Source of the DNA: Clostridia bacterium
GTDB taxonomy: Bacteria; Bacillota; Clostridia; Oscillospirales; RGIG577
NCBI GenBank assembly: GCA_017513095.1
Contig: JAFWDJ010000020.1
Coordinates: 81,996 to 145,995 of the forward strand
DNA length: 64,000 nt
Direction: 5' to 3'
The notes under the pieces were generated by a model. The model did not search any database. It was not told the origin of the DNA and saw only the letters and a program-made list of their open reading frames with translations. How positions within the stretch are numbered: the first letter of the stretch is position 1; each line of letters begins with the position of its first letter. Below, in pieces: positions 9,741-21,109 of the stretch. A program made the position numbers and the translations under genes.

Positions 9741-11312
9741 ATGGGAGAGAAATTTTACATCACCACGCCGATATATTTCCCCTCGGCCAAGCTGCACATA
9801 GGCCACTCATATTCCACCGTGGCGTGCGACGCTATCGCGCGCTACAAGCGAATGCGCGGCTATGACGTGATGTTTCTTACCGGAACGGACGAGCACGGTC
9901 AGAAGATCGAAAGAAACGCTCAGGCCGCCGGAGTCACGCCCAAGGAATACGTTGACGATATAGTTGCATCAATAAAGGACCTGTGGAAGCTCTTCGATAT
10001 CTCGAACGACCGCTTCATCCGCACGACGGACGAATATCACGAGAAGGCCGTTCAGAAAATATTCGAAAAGCTCTACGAAAAGGGCGATATCTACAAGAGC
10101 ACCTACGAGGGCTGGTACTGCACGCCGTGCGAGTCCTTCTGGACGGAGCATCAGCTCGTGAACGGCAAATGCCCCGACTGCGGCCGCGACGTTGAGCTTA
10201 CAAAAGAGGAAAGCTACTTCTTCAAGCTCTCGAAGTACAACGACAGGCTCATCGATTTGATCGAGAACAACCCGAACTTCATCCTGCCTCAGAGCCGCGC
10301 CAATGAAATGCTTCAGAACTTCCTGCGTCCGGGACTTGAGGACCTCGCCGTTTCGCGCACCTCGTTCAAATGGGGCATAAAGGTGCCGTTCGACGAGAAG
10401 CATATAATATATGTATGGATCGACGCGCTTTCCAACTACATCACCGCTATGGGCTACCTGTCGGACGACGACTCCGACTTCAAAAAATACTGGCCCGCCG
10501 ACGTTCACGTTATGGCGAAGGAGATCGTGCGCTTCCATACGATAATCTGGCCCGCAATGCTCATGGCGCTCGATCTGCCGCTTCCGAAGCAGGTGTTCGG
10601 CCACGGCTGGCTCGTGCTCGACGGCGGCAAGATGAGCAAATCGAAGGGCAACGTGGTAGACCCCGTGCTGCTTTGCGACAAGTACGGCACGGACGCGATA
10701 AGATACTTCCTGCTTCGTGAGGTGCCGTTCGGTCAGGACGGCGTATTCTCAAACGAGGCGCTCATAAACCGCATAAACTCCGACCTTGCAAACGACCTCG
10801 GAAACCTCGTTTCGCGCACAGTCGCAATGGTGATAAAATACTTCGGCGGCACGCTGCCCGAGATGAGAAAAGCCGAGCCGATAGACGACACGCTCGCGGC
10901 TTTAGCGAAGGAAGTCAGAGAAAAAATGTGCGAGCAGATGGACAGCTTCAATTCGCCGCTTGCGCTCACCGAGATATGGCGCTTCGTTTCGCGCACCAAC
11001 AAATACATCGACGAGACCGCGCCGTGGGTGCTCGCAAAGAACGAGGATGACCGCGCAAGGCTTGCGTCGGTGCTCTATAACCTCTGTGAGAGCATCCGCC
11101 ACATCGCCGTTATGATCTCGCCGTTCATGCCCTCGACCTCGAAGAAAATACTCGAGCAGATAGGCGCAGACGGCGAAGCGCTTACGACGTTCGACAGTCT
11201 CGGCACGTTCGGCGCATCCTCCCCCACGCTGACCGTTAAGAAGGGCGAGGTGCTCTTCCCGCGCATCGACCTTAAAAAAGAGCTTGCCGAGCTTGAGGCC
11301 GCAAAGAAGTAA
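9741..11312 (+). CDS. metG: Methionyl-tRNA synthetase
   Basis: A 523-residue class I synthetase that charges tRNA-Met. It has the HIGH signature (KLHIGHSYS, about residue 14), a single-knuckle zinc region (CTPCESFW...CPDCGRD, about 128-150), the metal/substrate region, and KMSKS (GGKMSKSKGNVVDP, about 298). It lacks the C-terminal tRNA-binding EMAP domain found in longer homologues. GGAGG precedes the ATG. The tatD gene follows at 34 bp, a common pairing in Firmicutes. Confidence 0.97.
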   Translation: MGEKFYITTPIYFPSAKLHIGHSYSTVACDAIARYKRMRGYDVMFLTGTDEHGQKIERNAQAAGVTPKEYVDDIVASIKDLWKLFDISNDRFIRTTDEYHEKAVQKIFEKLYEKGDIYKSTYEGWYCTPCESFWTEHQLVNGKCPDCGRDVELTKEESYFFKLSKYNDRLIDLIENNPNFILPQSRANEMLQNFLRPGLEDLAVSRTSFKWGIKVPFDEKHIIYVWIDALSNYITAMGYLSDDDSDFKKYWPADVHVMAKEIVRFHTIIWPAMLMALDLPLPKQVFGHGWLVLDGGKMSKSKGNVVDPVLLCDKYGTDAIRYFLLREVPFGQDGVFSNEALINRINSDLANDLGNLVSRTVAMVIKYFGGTLPEMRKAEPIDDTLAALAKEVREKMCEQMDSFNSPLALTEIWRFVSRTNKYIDETAPWVLAKNEDDRARLASVLYNLCESIRHIAVMISPFMPSTSKKILEQIGADGEALTTFDSLGTFGASSPTLTVKKGEVLFPRIDLKKELAELEAAKK

Positions 11313-11346
11313 AAACCGACACCGCAATCGTTTTGAGAGGTAAAAA

Positions 11347-12108
11347 ATGCTTTTCGATACACACGCGCATTACGACGACCGAAAATTCGACCCCGACCGC
11401 GACGAGCTTCTGTCGTCCATGCCCGCGCACGGCATATCGCTTATCCTAAACCCCGGCTGCGACGCCGAATCCTCCAGGGCGGCCGTCGCGCTGGCCGAAA
11501 AATACCCCTTCATGTACGCCGCCGTCGGCACTCATCCGCACGAGGCGGAGGCGGCCTCGGAGGAGGATATGGCGCTTTACGCAGAGCTTTCAAAGCACGA
11601 AAAGGTAAAGGCTGTCGGCGAAATAGGGCTTGACTATTATTACGATATGTCGCCGCGCGACGTACAGAAAAAATGGCTTGAAAGACAGCTCTTGCTTGCG
11701 TCAGAGCTTTCGCTGCCCGTGATAATCCACGAGCGCGACGCCGCGGCGGACGTGTTCTCCGCGATAAAGCGCCATTCGCCCGCGGTGCGCGGCGTTTACC
11801 ACTGCTATTCCGGCAGCTGGGAGATGGCGCGCGAGATAATGAAGCTGGGGTATTACATCTCGTTTACCGGCTCGATAACCTTCGCAAAGGCCGACAGGCT
11901 GCGCGAGGTCGTAAAAAAAGTGCCGCTCGAACGCATGATGATAGAAACGGACTCGCCGTATCTTACGCCCGCGCCGTTTCGCGGCAGGCGCAACGACTCA
12001 ACGCGCGTCCATCTCGTGGCCGAACGGATAGCCGAGCTTCACGGCGTATCATACGAGGAAGTCGTGGAAATTACAATGAAAAACGGAAAAGAATTGTTCG
12101 GGATATAA
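11347..12108 (+). CDS. tatD: TatD-family metal-dependent DNase
   Basis: A 253-residue TIM-barrel hydrolase. Metal ligands are visible in LFDTHAHYDDRKFD (HxH near residue 5), AVGEIGLDYYY (Glu), VIIHERDA (His), GVYHCYSGS (His) and MIETDSPYLTPAPFRG (Asp). Family members act as 3'-5' exonucleases or nucleic-acid phosphoesterases in DNA repair and RNA turnover. It is probably co-transcribed with metG and ends at a strong terminator. Confidence 0.95.
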   Translation: MLFDTHAHYDDRKFDPDRDELLSSMPAHGISLILNPGCDAESSRAAVALAEKYPFMYAAVGTHPHEAEAASEEDMALYAELSKHEKVKAVGEIGLDYYYDMSPRDVQKKWLERQLLLASELSLPVIIHERDAAADVFSAIKRHSPAVRGVYHCYSGSWEMAREIMKLGYYISFTGSITFAKADRLREVVKKVPLERMMIETDSPYLTPAPFRGRRNDSTRVHLVAERIAELHGVSYEEVVEITMKNGKELFGI

Positions 12109-12137
12109 AAAAATCCGCCCTCACGGGCGGATTTTTT
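12106..12137 (+). terminator. metG-tatD terminator
   Basis: AAATCCGCCC / GGGCGGATTT hairpin starting at the tatD stop, followed by T6. Confidence 0.9.
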
Positions 12138-12325
12138 GCATAGCAAACCGCCGATATAACCGTCAGCATTCTATTGAACATTTTGCGAATTTTCGCACAA
12201 ATGCTCAATAGCGCATCCTTTTCGTATCTTTTCAAGTTCATGCTTCTTGCGTCGGGACGGGCAATAACAAAAATGCCCGAACATGTCGATTCGGGCCAAA
12301 AACGTTGAGGCCGCCAAATATGATG

Positions 12326-14607
<2,282 letters not shown>

Positions 14608-14900
14608 TAAGCTTTTTTCTCCTAATGCGTACTTGCCGCTGCAGTCTGCCGCAAAAGGGCCGGACCGCCGAAAAAAAGAGAATTTTTAAAAGCTGAGTGT
14701 CGCGTGCTTCATTAGTGCTTTGCGCCAATTTTCAGCGCACCGATCCAAAGCCTCTTATGCGCCGTAAACCGAAAGGTTTACGGCGTTTTTCGGCTATTGC
14801 CGATTGCCTCGCTGCCGTATTTAATACGCCGACGCTCACCAATCTGCAATTCCAACCTCTTTTTGCCATCCTGCCGATACTTTTATCCTCCGTATCGAGA
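14608..14900 (+). repeat. Intergenic repeat with terminator (copy 1)
   Basis: This 3' region shares a block order with 24608-24890: GGGCCGGACCGCCGAAAAA, a variable stretch, a GCCGTAAACC/GGTTTACGGC terminator hairpin, TTTTTCGGCTAT.TGCCGATTGCC, and CGCCGAC.CTC.CCAATC. No gene is seen. Confidence 0.65.
14758..14791 (+). terminator. Terminator after gap
   Basis: Hairpin GCCGTAAACC / GGTTTACGGC followed by GTTTTTC, about 150 bp after the gap stop, within the intergenic repeat. Confidence 0.75.
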
Positions 14901-15024
14901 TAATTATAATACAAATTATCGCGTTTTGTGTACTTTTTCTCTGATAATTCAAAATTTTTTTACAAATTTCGACATCTGCCCTTTTAAATCAGACGAATAT
15001 ACTCCGTATTTTGTATATAAGATA

Positions 15025-15053
15025 TTGACAAGACCATAATTACCGGCTATAAT
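15025..15053 (+). promoter_or_regulatory. Promoter of the fatty acid operon
   Basis: TTGACA (15025-15030), 17-bp spacer, TATAAT (15048-15053): a full consensus promoter just upstream of the operator palindrome. Confidence 0.92.
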
Positions 15054-15060
15054 CAAGATA

Positions 15061-15079
15061 ATTAGTTTATCTAACTAAT
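15061..15079 (+). promoter_or_regulatory. Operator palindrome of the fatty acid operon
   Basis: ATTAGTTTATCTAACTAAT has perfect 7-bp arms (ATTAGTT/AACTAAT) and covers the expected transcription start. It is the likely site of autoregulation by the MarR protein encoded next. Its TTAGT-N7-ACTAA layout also resembles the Bacillus FapR box, although no FapR gene is seen here. Confidence 0.75.
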
Positions 15080-15098
15080 CATTATGCGGGGGATAGAG

Positions 15099-15551
15099 AT
15101 GGACAAATATTCGGAGGCGCTCAATCAGGCACTGACCGAAACGTATAACAACGTAATGTGTGTGGAATCCGAGGCGCTCAAGCGGTCCGGCCGGATACAC
15201 CTTTCGATAAACGAAATGCACCTTATCGAATGCGTGGGAAAAACGAAGGACGGCTGTACCCTAAGCGAGATCGCAAGCGGGCTTAATATCGCGCGCCCCT
15301 CTGCTACGGTAGCCGTAAACAAGCTTGCCAAAAAGGGCTACGTCACAAAGACTGCGTGCGCCGACGACGGGCGCTCCGTCAAGGTGTTCTTAACGCGCGA
15401 GGGGCAGAAGATCGACGCATACCACCGTTACTATCACCGCCATATGGTGCGAGAACTTACAAGGGACTTAAGCGACGAGGAAAAGGCAGTGCTTCTCTCC
15501 GCCGCAAAAAAGCTCAACGAATTTTTTAAACAAAGTATAGGAGAGTTTTGA
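15099..15551 (+). CDS. fabT: MarR-family regulator of fatty acid synthesis (FabT-like)
   Basis: A 150-residue winged-helix repressor. The DNA-binding part is LSEIASGLNIARPSATVAVNKLAKKGYVTK, followed by the wing DDGRSVKVFLTREG. Helices at both ends form the dimer. FabT proteins repress fab genes when bound to long-chain acyl-ACP. Its place as first gene of the operon, behind a palindrome at the transcription start, supports this role. The second ATG (15099) is preferred because GGGGGA sits 6 bases before it. It ends just before fabH. Confidence 0.85.
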   Translation: MDKYSEALNQALTETYNNVMCVESEALKRSGRIHLSINEMHLIECVGKTKDGCTLSEIASGLNIARPSATVAVNKLAKKGYVTKTACADDGRSVKVFLTREGQKIDAYHRYYHRHMVRELTRDLSDEEKAVLLSAAKKLNEFFKQSIGEF

Positions 15552-15553
15552 AC

Positions 15554-16504
15554 ATGAGTTTTAAAATCCTGGGGACGGGCAGATTCATCCCGCCCAAAAT
15601 CGTTACGAACGACGACCTGTCAAAGTTCATGGATACCTCCGACGAATGGATCGTCGAACGTACCGGCATCCGCGAGCGTCACGTCTGCACCGAGGAAACC
15701 ACGGTCGACATGGCGGTAGAGGCGGCAAAGAACGCGCTTGAAAACAGCGGAGTTGACCCGTCCGAGCTTGATATGATACTTTTCACCACCTCGAGCGGCG
15801 ACTACACGACGCCCGCCAACGCCTGCCTCGTTCAGGCGCGCATAGGCGCTACCTGCCCCGCTATGGACGTTGTATCGGGCTGCCCCGCGTTTCTTTTCAT
15901 GCTCGACTGCGCGGCAGGCTACTTCGCGCGCGGCAGAGTAAAGAAGATGCTTTGCATAAGCGCGGAGCGCATGTCGAGAGTGCTTGACTGGGACGACCGC
16001 AACACCGCCGTTATCTTCGGCGACGGCGCGGGCGCAGTTGTTCTGGGCGAGGGCGACAGCTACCTTACGTCGCGTCTTTACGTTCGCGGCAGCACCATCA
16101 TCCAGATACCCAACTACGACGGCAAGTCCCCGTTCTATACGAGCCACGCCGAAACGCCGTGGGTACATATGAAGGGCCAGGAGACGTTCAAGTTCGCGGT
16201 AACGCGCCTTGTGACCGATATAAAGGACGTGCTTTCGGACACCTCTCTTTCGATGGACGATATCCGCCACATCATCCCGCATCAGGCCAACTTAAGAATA
16301 ATCGACGCGGCAAGAAAGAGATTCAAGACGAGAGAAGACCTGTTTTATGTAAACATAGACCGCTACGGCAACACCTCGTCGGCAACCATACCGATAGCGC
16401 TCGACGAATTAAACCGCGCGGGCAAAATAGAAAAGGGCGACTATCTCATACTCTCCGCGTTCGGCGCGGGACTTTCAAGCGCATCGTGCGTGATACGCTG
16501 GTAA
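15554..16504 (+). CDS. fabH: 3-oxoacyl-ACP synthase III
   Basis: A 316-residue initiating condensing enzyme that joins acyl-CoA primer to malonyl-ACP. The active-site triad is visible: Cys in DVVSGCPAFLF, His in IIPHQANLRII and Asn in YGNTSSATIPIAL. The N-terminal GTGRFIPPKIVTNDDLSKFMDTSDEWI is typical. The ATG at 15554 is used, with GGAG about 8 bases upstream and 2 bp after the regulator stop. Confidence 0.95.
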   Translation: MSFKILGTGRFIPPKIVTNDDLSKFMDTSDEWIVERTGIRERHVCTEETTVDMAVEAAKNALENSGVDPSELDMILFTTSSGDYTTPANACLVQARIGATCPAMDVVSGCPAFLFMLDCAAGYFARGRVKKMLCISAERMSRVLDWDDRNTAVIFGDGAGAVVLGEGDSYLTSRLYVRGSTIIQIPNYDGKSPFYTSHAETPWVHMKGQETFKFAVTRLVTDIKDVLSDTSLSMDDIRHIIPHQANLRIIDAARKRFKTREDLFYVNIDRYGNTSSATIPIALDELNRAGKIEKGDYLILSAFGAGLSSASCVIRW

Positions 16505-16535
16505 CGAAAAAATCCGCCTTCCGGCGGTAAAAAAT
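16505..16535 (+). other. Hairpin between fabH and acpP
   Basis: ATCCGCCTTCCGGCGG forms a short GC hairpin followed by A-rich rather than T-rich sequence. It is more likely an RNA processing or stability element than a terminator. Confidence 0.4.
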
Positions 16536-16570
16536 AAAATATAAAATATTAAATACAGGAGGAAATTATC

Positions 16571-16801
16571 ATGGCAGCAGATATTTTTGAAAAGATTAAG
16601 GGTTTACTTGAGGAGCACACCGACGTAGACGTTGACACCATCACTTTGGAGACTCCCTTCGCGGATCTCGGCATTGACTCTCTTGACACCGTTGAAATGG
16701 TAATGGAGCTTGAGGACGACCTCGGCGTAGAGCTTGAGCTCGAAGAAAAGGTTGCTACCGTAGGCGATCTCGTTAAGTTCATCGAGTCCAAACTGGCATA
16801 A
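16571..16801 (+). CDS. acpP: Acyl carrier protein
   Basis: A 76-residue acidic four-helix protein. The phosphopantetheine attachment serine lies in DLGIDSLDTVEMVMELED. It carries growing acyl chains for all enzymes of the operon. A very strong AGGAGG sits 5-10 bases upstream, suiting its high expression. Confidence 0.97.
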   Translation: MAADIFEKIKGLLEEHTDVDVDTITLETPFADLGIDSLDTVEMVMELEDDLGVELELEEKVATVGDLVKFIESKLA

Positions 16802-16814
16802 AGGCGGGATAAAA

Positions 16815-17762
16815 ATGATAAGCACCCCCATATGCGGCCTTCTCGGCATAAAATACCCCATCTTTCAGGGCGGTATGGCGTGGATAGCCGACGGCAGGCT
16901 TGCCGCGGCTGTATCCAACGGAGGAGGGCTCGGCATAATCTCCGCCATGAACGCTAATGCGGAATATCTGCGCGGTCAGATAAATATCGCGCGCTCCCTT
17001 ACCGACAAGCCGTTCGGCGTGAACATCATGCTTATGAGCCCGTTTGCCGACGAGGTGGCAGAGGTCGTCGCGCAGGAGAAGGTGCCCGTGGTGACTACGG
17101 GCGCGGGCAATCCCGCAAAGTATATGAAAATGTGGCATGCGGCGGGTATAAAGGTTATACCCGTCGTTGCCTCGACCGCGCTTGCGAAGCTTATGACGCG
17201 CGCGGGCGCGGCCGCTATAATCGCCGAGGGCGGCGAATCGGGCGGCCATGTGGGCGAAATAACCACTATGGCGCTCGTGCCGCAGGTCTGCGACGCGACC
17301 GACCTTCCCGTCATCGCGGCGGGCGGCATCGGCGACGGACGCGGCGTTGCGGCCGCGTTTATGCTGGGCGCAGTGGGCGTTCAGCTCGGCACGCGCTTCC
17401 TTCTCGCAACGGAGTGCGGCGTACATCAGAATTATAAGAACAAGATAATAAAGGCCAAGGATATCGACACGATAACGACGGGCAAGCGTCTCGGCCATCC
17501 CGTAAGAAGCTTAAAGACGCCGTTCTCGCGCGCGTATTTCAGGGCGGAATACGACAGCACGATCTCCGACGAGGAGCTTGAGAAGATGGGCGCGGGCGCG
17601 CTGCGTCTCGCCGCAGTCGAGGGCGACGAAAAGCGCGGATGCTTCCTCTCCGGTCAGATAGCCGGACTGTGCAGCCGCGAGCAGCCCGCGGCGGATATCA
17701 TAAAGGAGATATTCGACGAGGCCGAAATAATACTGAACGGAGCTTCAAAATGGGTAAAATAG
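16815..17762 (+). CDS. fabK: Enoyl-ACP reductase II (FMN-dependent)
   Basis: A 315-residue TIM-barrel flavoprotein that reduces trans-2-enoyl-ACP with NAD(P)H, replacing FabI. Marks are PIFQGGMAWIADGRLAAAVSNGGGLGII at the N terminus, AEGGESGGHVGE with the catalytic His, and PVIAAGGIGDGRGVAAAFMLGAVGVQLGTRF (phosphate-binding). No fabI or fabL gene is nearby, so this is probably the main enoyl reductase. It overlaps fabD by 13 bp. Confidence 0.96.
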   Translation: MISTPICGLLGIKYPIFQGGMAWIADGRLAAAVSNGGGLGIISAMNANAEYLRGQINIARSLTDKPFGVNIMLMSPFADEVAEVVAQEKVPVVTTGAGNPAKYMKMWHAAGIKVIPVVASTALAKLMTRAGAAAIIAEGGESGGHVGEITTMALVPQVCDATDLPVIAAGGIGDGRGVAAAFMLGAVGVQLGTRFLLATECGVHQNYKNKIIKAKDIDTITTGKRLGHPVRSLKTPFSRAYFRAEYDSTISDEELEKMGAGALRLAAVEGDEKRGCFLSGQIAGLCSREQPAADIIKEIFDEAEIILNGASKWVK

Positions 17763-18658
17763 CTTTTGTATTCTCGGGACAGGGCGCGCAGAAGCCCGGC
17801 ATGGGTCTTGAACTCTATGATGCGAGCGCCGCTGCGCGCGAGGTCTTTGACATGACCGAGCGCGTTCGCCCCGGCACGAAGGAGCAGTGCTTTTCGGGCA
17901 CAAAGGAAGAGCTTTTAAAAACGGTAAACACCCAGCCCTGCCTTTACGCGGTAGACCTTGCGGCGGCAGCCGCACTTTCGGAGGCCGGCGTAAACGCCGA
18001 TATGGCGGCGGGCTTCTCATTGGGCGAGGTGGCCGCGGCGGCCTTTACGGGCGTATACACGTATGAAGAGGGCTTCAGGCTCGTTATAAAGCGCGGCGAA
18101 TATATGCAGGACTCCGCCGATAAGACGGACGCCGCAATGGGCGCCGTTTTAAAGCTTGACTTTAAGGCGGTGGAGGACTTGTGCGGCGGCTTTAAGGCGG
18201 TATATCCCGTAAATTACAACTGCCCCGGACAGCTCGTGGTCGCGGGCGGCCGCTCGGAGCTTAACGATTTCAAGGCGGCCGTAAAGGCGGCGGGCGGCAG
18301 ATTTCTGCCGATAGCCGTAGGCGGAGGCTTTCACTCCCCGTTCATGGCCGAGGCGGCCGTAAAATACGCGGCCGAGCTTGAAAAAATGAGCTTTAAGGCT
18401 CCCGAAATCCCGCTTTACGCAAATTACAACGCGCTTCCCTACGGCGACGCGAAGACGCTTCTTTCGCTTCAGATAGAAAATCCCGTGCGCTGGCAGGAGA
18501 GCGTGGAGAACATGATAAAAGACGGCGCGGATACCTTTATCGAGGTAGGCTGCGGCAACACCCTCACGGGGCTGATTTCAAAAATATCGAGCGAGGTGCG
18601 CGTTTTCAATGTCAATGACGCTGCAACGCTCGCCGAAACGATAAAGGCGGTAAAATAA
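17750..18658 (+). CDS. fabD: Malonyl-CoA:ACP transacylase
   Basis: A 302-residue acyltransferase that loads malonate onto ACP. It begins KIAFVFSGQGAQKPGMG. The nucleophile Ser lies in AGFSLGEVAA and the catalytic His in VGGGFHSPFM. The ATG at 17750 lies inside the end of fabK, with CGGAG 7 bases before it, so the two are translationally coupled. A longer upstream extension is not FabD-like. Confidence 0.95.
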   Translation: MGKIAFVFSGQGAQKPGMGLELYDASAAAREVFDMTERVRPGTKEQCFSGTKEELLKTVNTQPCLYAVDLAAAAALSEAGVNADMAAGFSLGEVAAAAFTGVYTYEEGFRLVIKRGEYMQDSADKTDAAMGAVLKLDFKAVEDLCGGFKAVYPVNYNCPGQLVVAGGRSELNDFKAAVKAAGGRFLPIAVGGGFHSPFMAEAAVKYAAELEKMSFKAPEIPLYANYNALPYGDAKTLLSLQIENPVRWQESVENMIKDGADTFIEVGCGNTLTGLISKISSEVRVFNVNDAATLAETIKAVK

Positions 18659-18660
18659 CA

Positions 18661-19398
18661 ATGCTTACAGACAGAACTGCAATAGTAACGGGCGGTTCGC
18701 GCGGCATCGGACGCGCCATCGCCGTGGAGCTTGCCAAAAACGGCGCGAACGTTGCGATAATATACGCCGGAAACGAGGCGGCGGCAAACGAGACCGCCGA
18801 GACGATACGCGCTCTCGGCCGCGAGGCGCGCACGTATAAGTGCAACGTGGCGGATTACGACGCCGTAAAGGCTACCGTTTCCGCCGTTACGAAGGAGATG
18901 GGCGTGCCCTATATCCTCGTAAACAACGCGGGCATCACGCGCGACAAGCTCATCTTCTCCATGAAGGAGGAGGATTACGACGCTGTACTCGACACGAATT
19001 TAAAGGGCGCCTTCAACTTCATAAAGCACTGCTGCGCGGGCTTTATAAAGAAGAAGGAGGGACGCATCGTGAACATCGCCTCCGTAGCGGGCACGATGGG
19101 CAACCCCGGCCAGGCAAATTACAGCGCGTCCAAGGCGGGCATTATAGGTCTTACGAAATCGGTCGCAAAGGAGCTTGCGGGACGCGGCATATGCTGCAAC
19201 GCCATAGCTCCCGGCTTTATCGCGACCGACATGACGAGCGACCTTCCCATAAGCGAGGACGACATAAAGGCTCAGATCCCGCTTGGACACGTGGGTCAGC
19301 CCGAGGACGTCGCACGTCTTGCCGCATTCCTTTGCGGCGACGGCGGACGCTATATCACAGGCGAGGTAATACGCATAGACGGCGGGCTTGCCATGTAA
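18661..19398 (+). CDS. fabG: 3-oxoacyl-ACP reductase
   Basis: A 245-residue short-chain dehydrogenase that reduces 3-oxoacyl-ACP with NADPH. The cofactor motif is TGGSRGIGRAIA near residue 9, NNAGITRD near 87, and the catalytic Ser/Tyr/Lys lie in NIASVAGTMGNPGQANYSASKAG. The C-terminal YITGEVIRIDGGLAM is typical. It starts 2 bp after fabD. Confidence 0.97.
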   Translation: MLTDRTAIVTGGSRGIGRAIAVELAKNGANVAIIYAGNEAAANETAETIRALGREARTYKCNVADYDAVKATVSAVTKEMGVPYILVNNAGITRDKLIFSMKEEDYDAVLDTNLKGAFNFIKHCCAGFIKKKEGRIVNIASVAGTMGNPGQANYSASKAGIIGLTKSVAKELAGRGICCNAIAPGFIATDMTSDLPISEDDIKAQIPLGHVGQPEDVARLAAFLCGDGGRYITGEVIRIDGGLAM

Positions 19399-19415
19399 TT
19401 TTGGAGGAAAAACTA

Positions 19416-20651
19416 ATGAGAAGAGTTGTTGTAACGGGTCTGGGCGCCGTAACTCCCGTAGGGCTTGACGTTCCCTCGACGTGGGACAGCCTTATCTCGG
19501 GACGTCACGGCATCGCCAGGATAACCCGCTTCGATCTCGAAGGCTTCAAGGCAACATTGGCCGCCGAGGTGAAGAATTTCGACCCGACCTTATATATGGA
19601 TAAAAGCGAGGCCAGAAGAAGCGACCTGTTCACGCAGTTCGCGCTGGCCGCAGCCGTTCAGGCAGTTGCCGACAGCGGCATCGAGGGGACCATCGCACCC
19701 GAACGCTTAGGCGTTTATTCGGGCAGCGGCGTGGGCGGCCTTATCACGATATCAAACGAGATAGAGAAGCTCATAACGAAGGGCCCGAAAAGGGTATCCC
19801 CCCTCTTTATCCCCATGATGATCGCCAACATCGCAACGGGCACAATAGCCATCCGCTTCAACGCGAAGGGGCCGAGCCTCCCCGTAGTTACGGCGTGCGC
19901 GACGAGCACCAACGCCGTGGGCGAGGCATACCGCGCCATTGCGCACGGATACGCCGACGCGATAATCGCGGGCGGCAGCGAAGCCACGATAACGCCGATA
20001 GGCATCGCCGGCTTTACGAACTGCATGGCGCTTACCACGTCCGAGGACCCCGACACGGCCTCTATACCGTTCGATAAGAGAAGAAACGGCTTTCTTATGG
20101 GCGAGGGCTCGGGTATGCTCGTTTTGGAGGAATACGAGCGTGCGAAGGCGCGCGGCGCAAAGATCTACGCGGAGCTTTCGGGCTACAGCTCGACGAACGA
20201 CGCGTACCACATCACGGCTCCCGCTCCCGACGGAGAGAGCGCGGCGCTTGCAATAGCGCAGACTATACAGCAGGCGCACGGCGAACGCGCCCGGTGCATC
20301 TACATAAACGCGCACGGCACCTCCACCCCGATGAACGACAAGACCGAGACGGCGGCCATAAAGAAGGCGCTGGGCGAGGAGCGCGCGAGAAAAGCCGTAA
20401 TAAGCTCGACGAAGTCGATGACGGGCCATATGCTCGGCGCGACGGGCGCGCTTGAGGCCATCGTTGCCGTACTTGCGTTAAAGGAGGGCGTGGCTCCGCC
20501 CACCGTGGGCTTAAAGGAGCCCGATCCCGAGTGCGACCTCGACTACACGCCCGGCGTAAAGCGCGAGGCCCCCTTCGACCTTGCACTTTCCAATTCGCTC
20601 GGCTTCGGCGGTCACAACGCCTGCCTTGCTTTCACCCGCGCGGAGGACTGA
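19416..20651 (+). CDS. fabF: 3-oxoacyl-ACP synthase II
   Basis: A 411-residue elongating condensing enzyme. The nucleophile Cys is in VVTACATSTNAVGEA and the two histidines in NAHGTSTPMNDKTE and SMTGHMLGATGALEA. The ATG at 19416 has TGGAGG upstream and begins the typical RRVVVTGLGAVTPVG. It is followed by accB after 2 bp. Confidence 0.97.
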   Translation: MRRVVVTGLGAVTPVGLDVPSTWDSLISGRHGIARITRFDLEGFKATLAAEVKNFDPTLYMDKSEARRSDLFTQFALAAAVQAVADSGIEGTIAPERLGVYSGSGVGGLITISNEIEKLITKGPKRVSPLFIPMMIANIATGTIAIRFNAKGPSLPVVTACATSTNAVGEAYRAIAHGYADAIIAGGSEATITPIGIAGFTNCMALTTSEDPDTASIPFDKRRNGFLMGEGSGMLVLEEYERAKARGAKIYAELSGYSSTNDAYHITAPAPDGESAALAIAQTIQQAHGERARCIYINAHGTSTPMNDKTETAAIKKALGEERARKAVISSTKSMTGHMLGATGALEAIVAVLALKEGVAPPTVGLKEPDPECDLDYTPGVKREAPFDLALSNSLGFGGHNACLAFTRAED

Positions 20652-20653
20652 AA

Positions 20654-21109
20654 ATGAAAATAGACGATATACGAGCACTTGCAAAAATAATGAAGGAAAA
20701 CGGCCTTACGTCGCTTAAAATAGACGAGGACGGCGTAATTATAGAATTGGGACGCGAGCCGTCGCAAAAGGCCGTGATTGTACCCGCCGAGGCGCCGCAG
20801 GCGCAGACCGCGGCTGCCGCTGAGGCACCCGCAGACGTCGTGACCGAAAGCCCGCCCGACGAGGCCGATACCGTTACGGTAACGGCTCCGATGGTGGGCA
20901 TGTTCTACTCGGCGCCCAATCCCAAGGATAAGCCCTACGTAACCGTGGGCGCTAAAGTAAAGGCCGGGGATATACTCTGCATAATCGAGGCCATGAAGCT
21001 TATGAACGAAATCACAAGCGAGGTCGACGGCACGATAGAGAGCATCTTCGTCGGAAACGAGCACGTCGTTGAATTCGGCCAGCCGCTTTTTTGCATAAGG
21101 AGAGACTGA
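20654..21109 (+). CDS. accB: Biotin carboxyl carrier protein of acetyl-CoA carboxylase
   Basis: A 151-residue protein. The N-terminal helix region (IDDIRALAKIMKENGLTSLKIDEDG) is followed by an Ala/Pro/Glu-rich linker (about 45-75) and the biotinyl domain with the modified Lys in IIEAMKLMNEI. It carries CO2 between AccC and AccAD. It overlaps the fabZ start in an ATGA. Confidence 0.95.
   Translation: MKIDDIRALAKIMKENGLTSLKIDEDGVIIELGREPSQKAVIVPAEAPQAQTAAAAEAPADVVTESPPDEADTVTVTAPMVGMFYSAPNPKDKPYVTVGAKVKAGDILCIIEAMKLMNEITSEVDGTIESIFVGNEHVVEFGQPLFCIRRD

Noticed and set aside
16505-16535. Terminator between fabH and acpP
   Set aside because: The hairpin is followed by A-rich, not T-rich sequence, so it is unlikely to end transcription.
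18840-20651. Long plus-strand frame starting within fabG
   Set aside because: The first part is out of frame with fabG and reads Arg/His-rich. Only the part from 19416 is FabF, with its own ribosome binding site.
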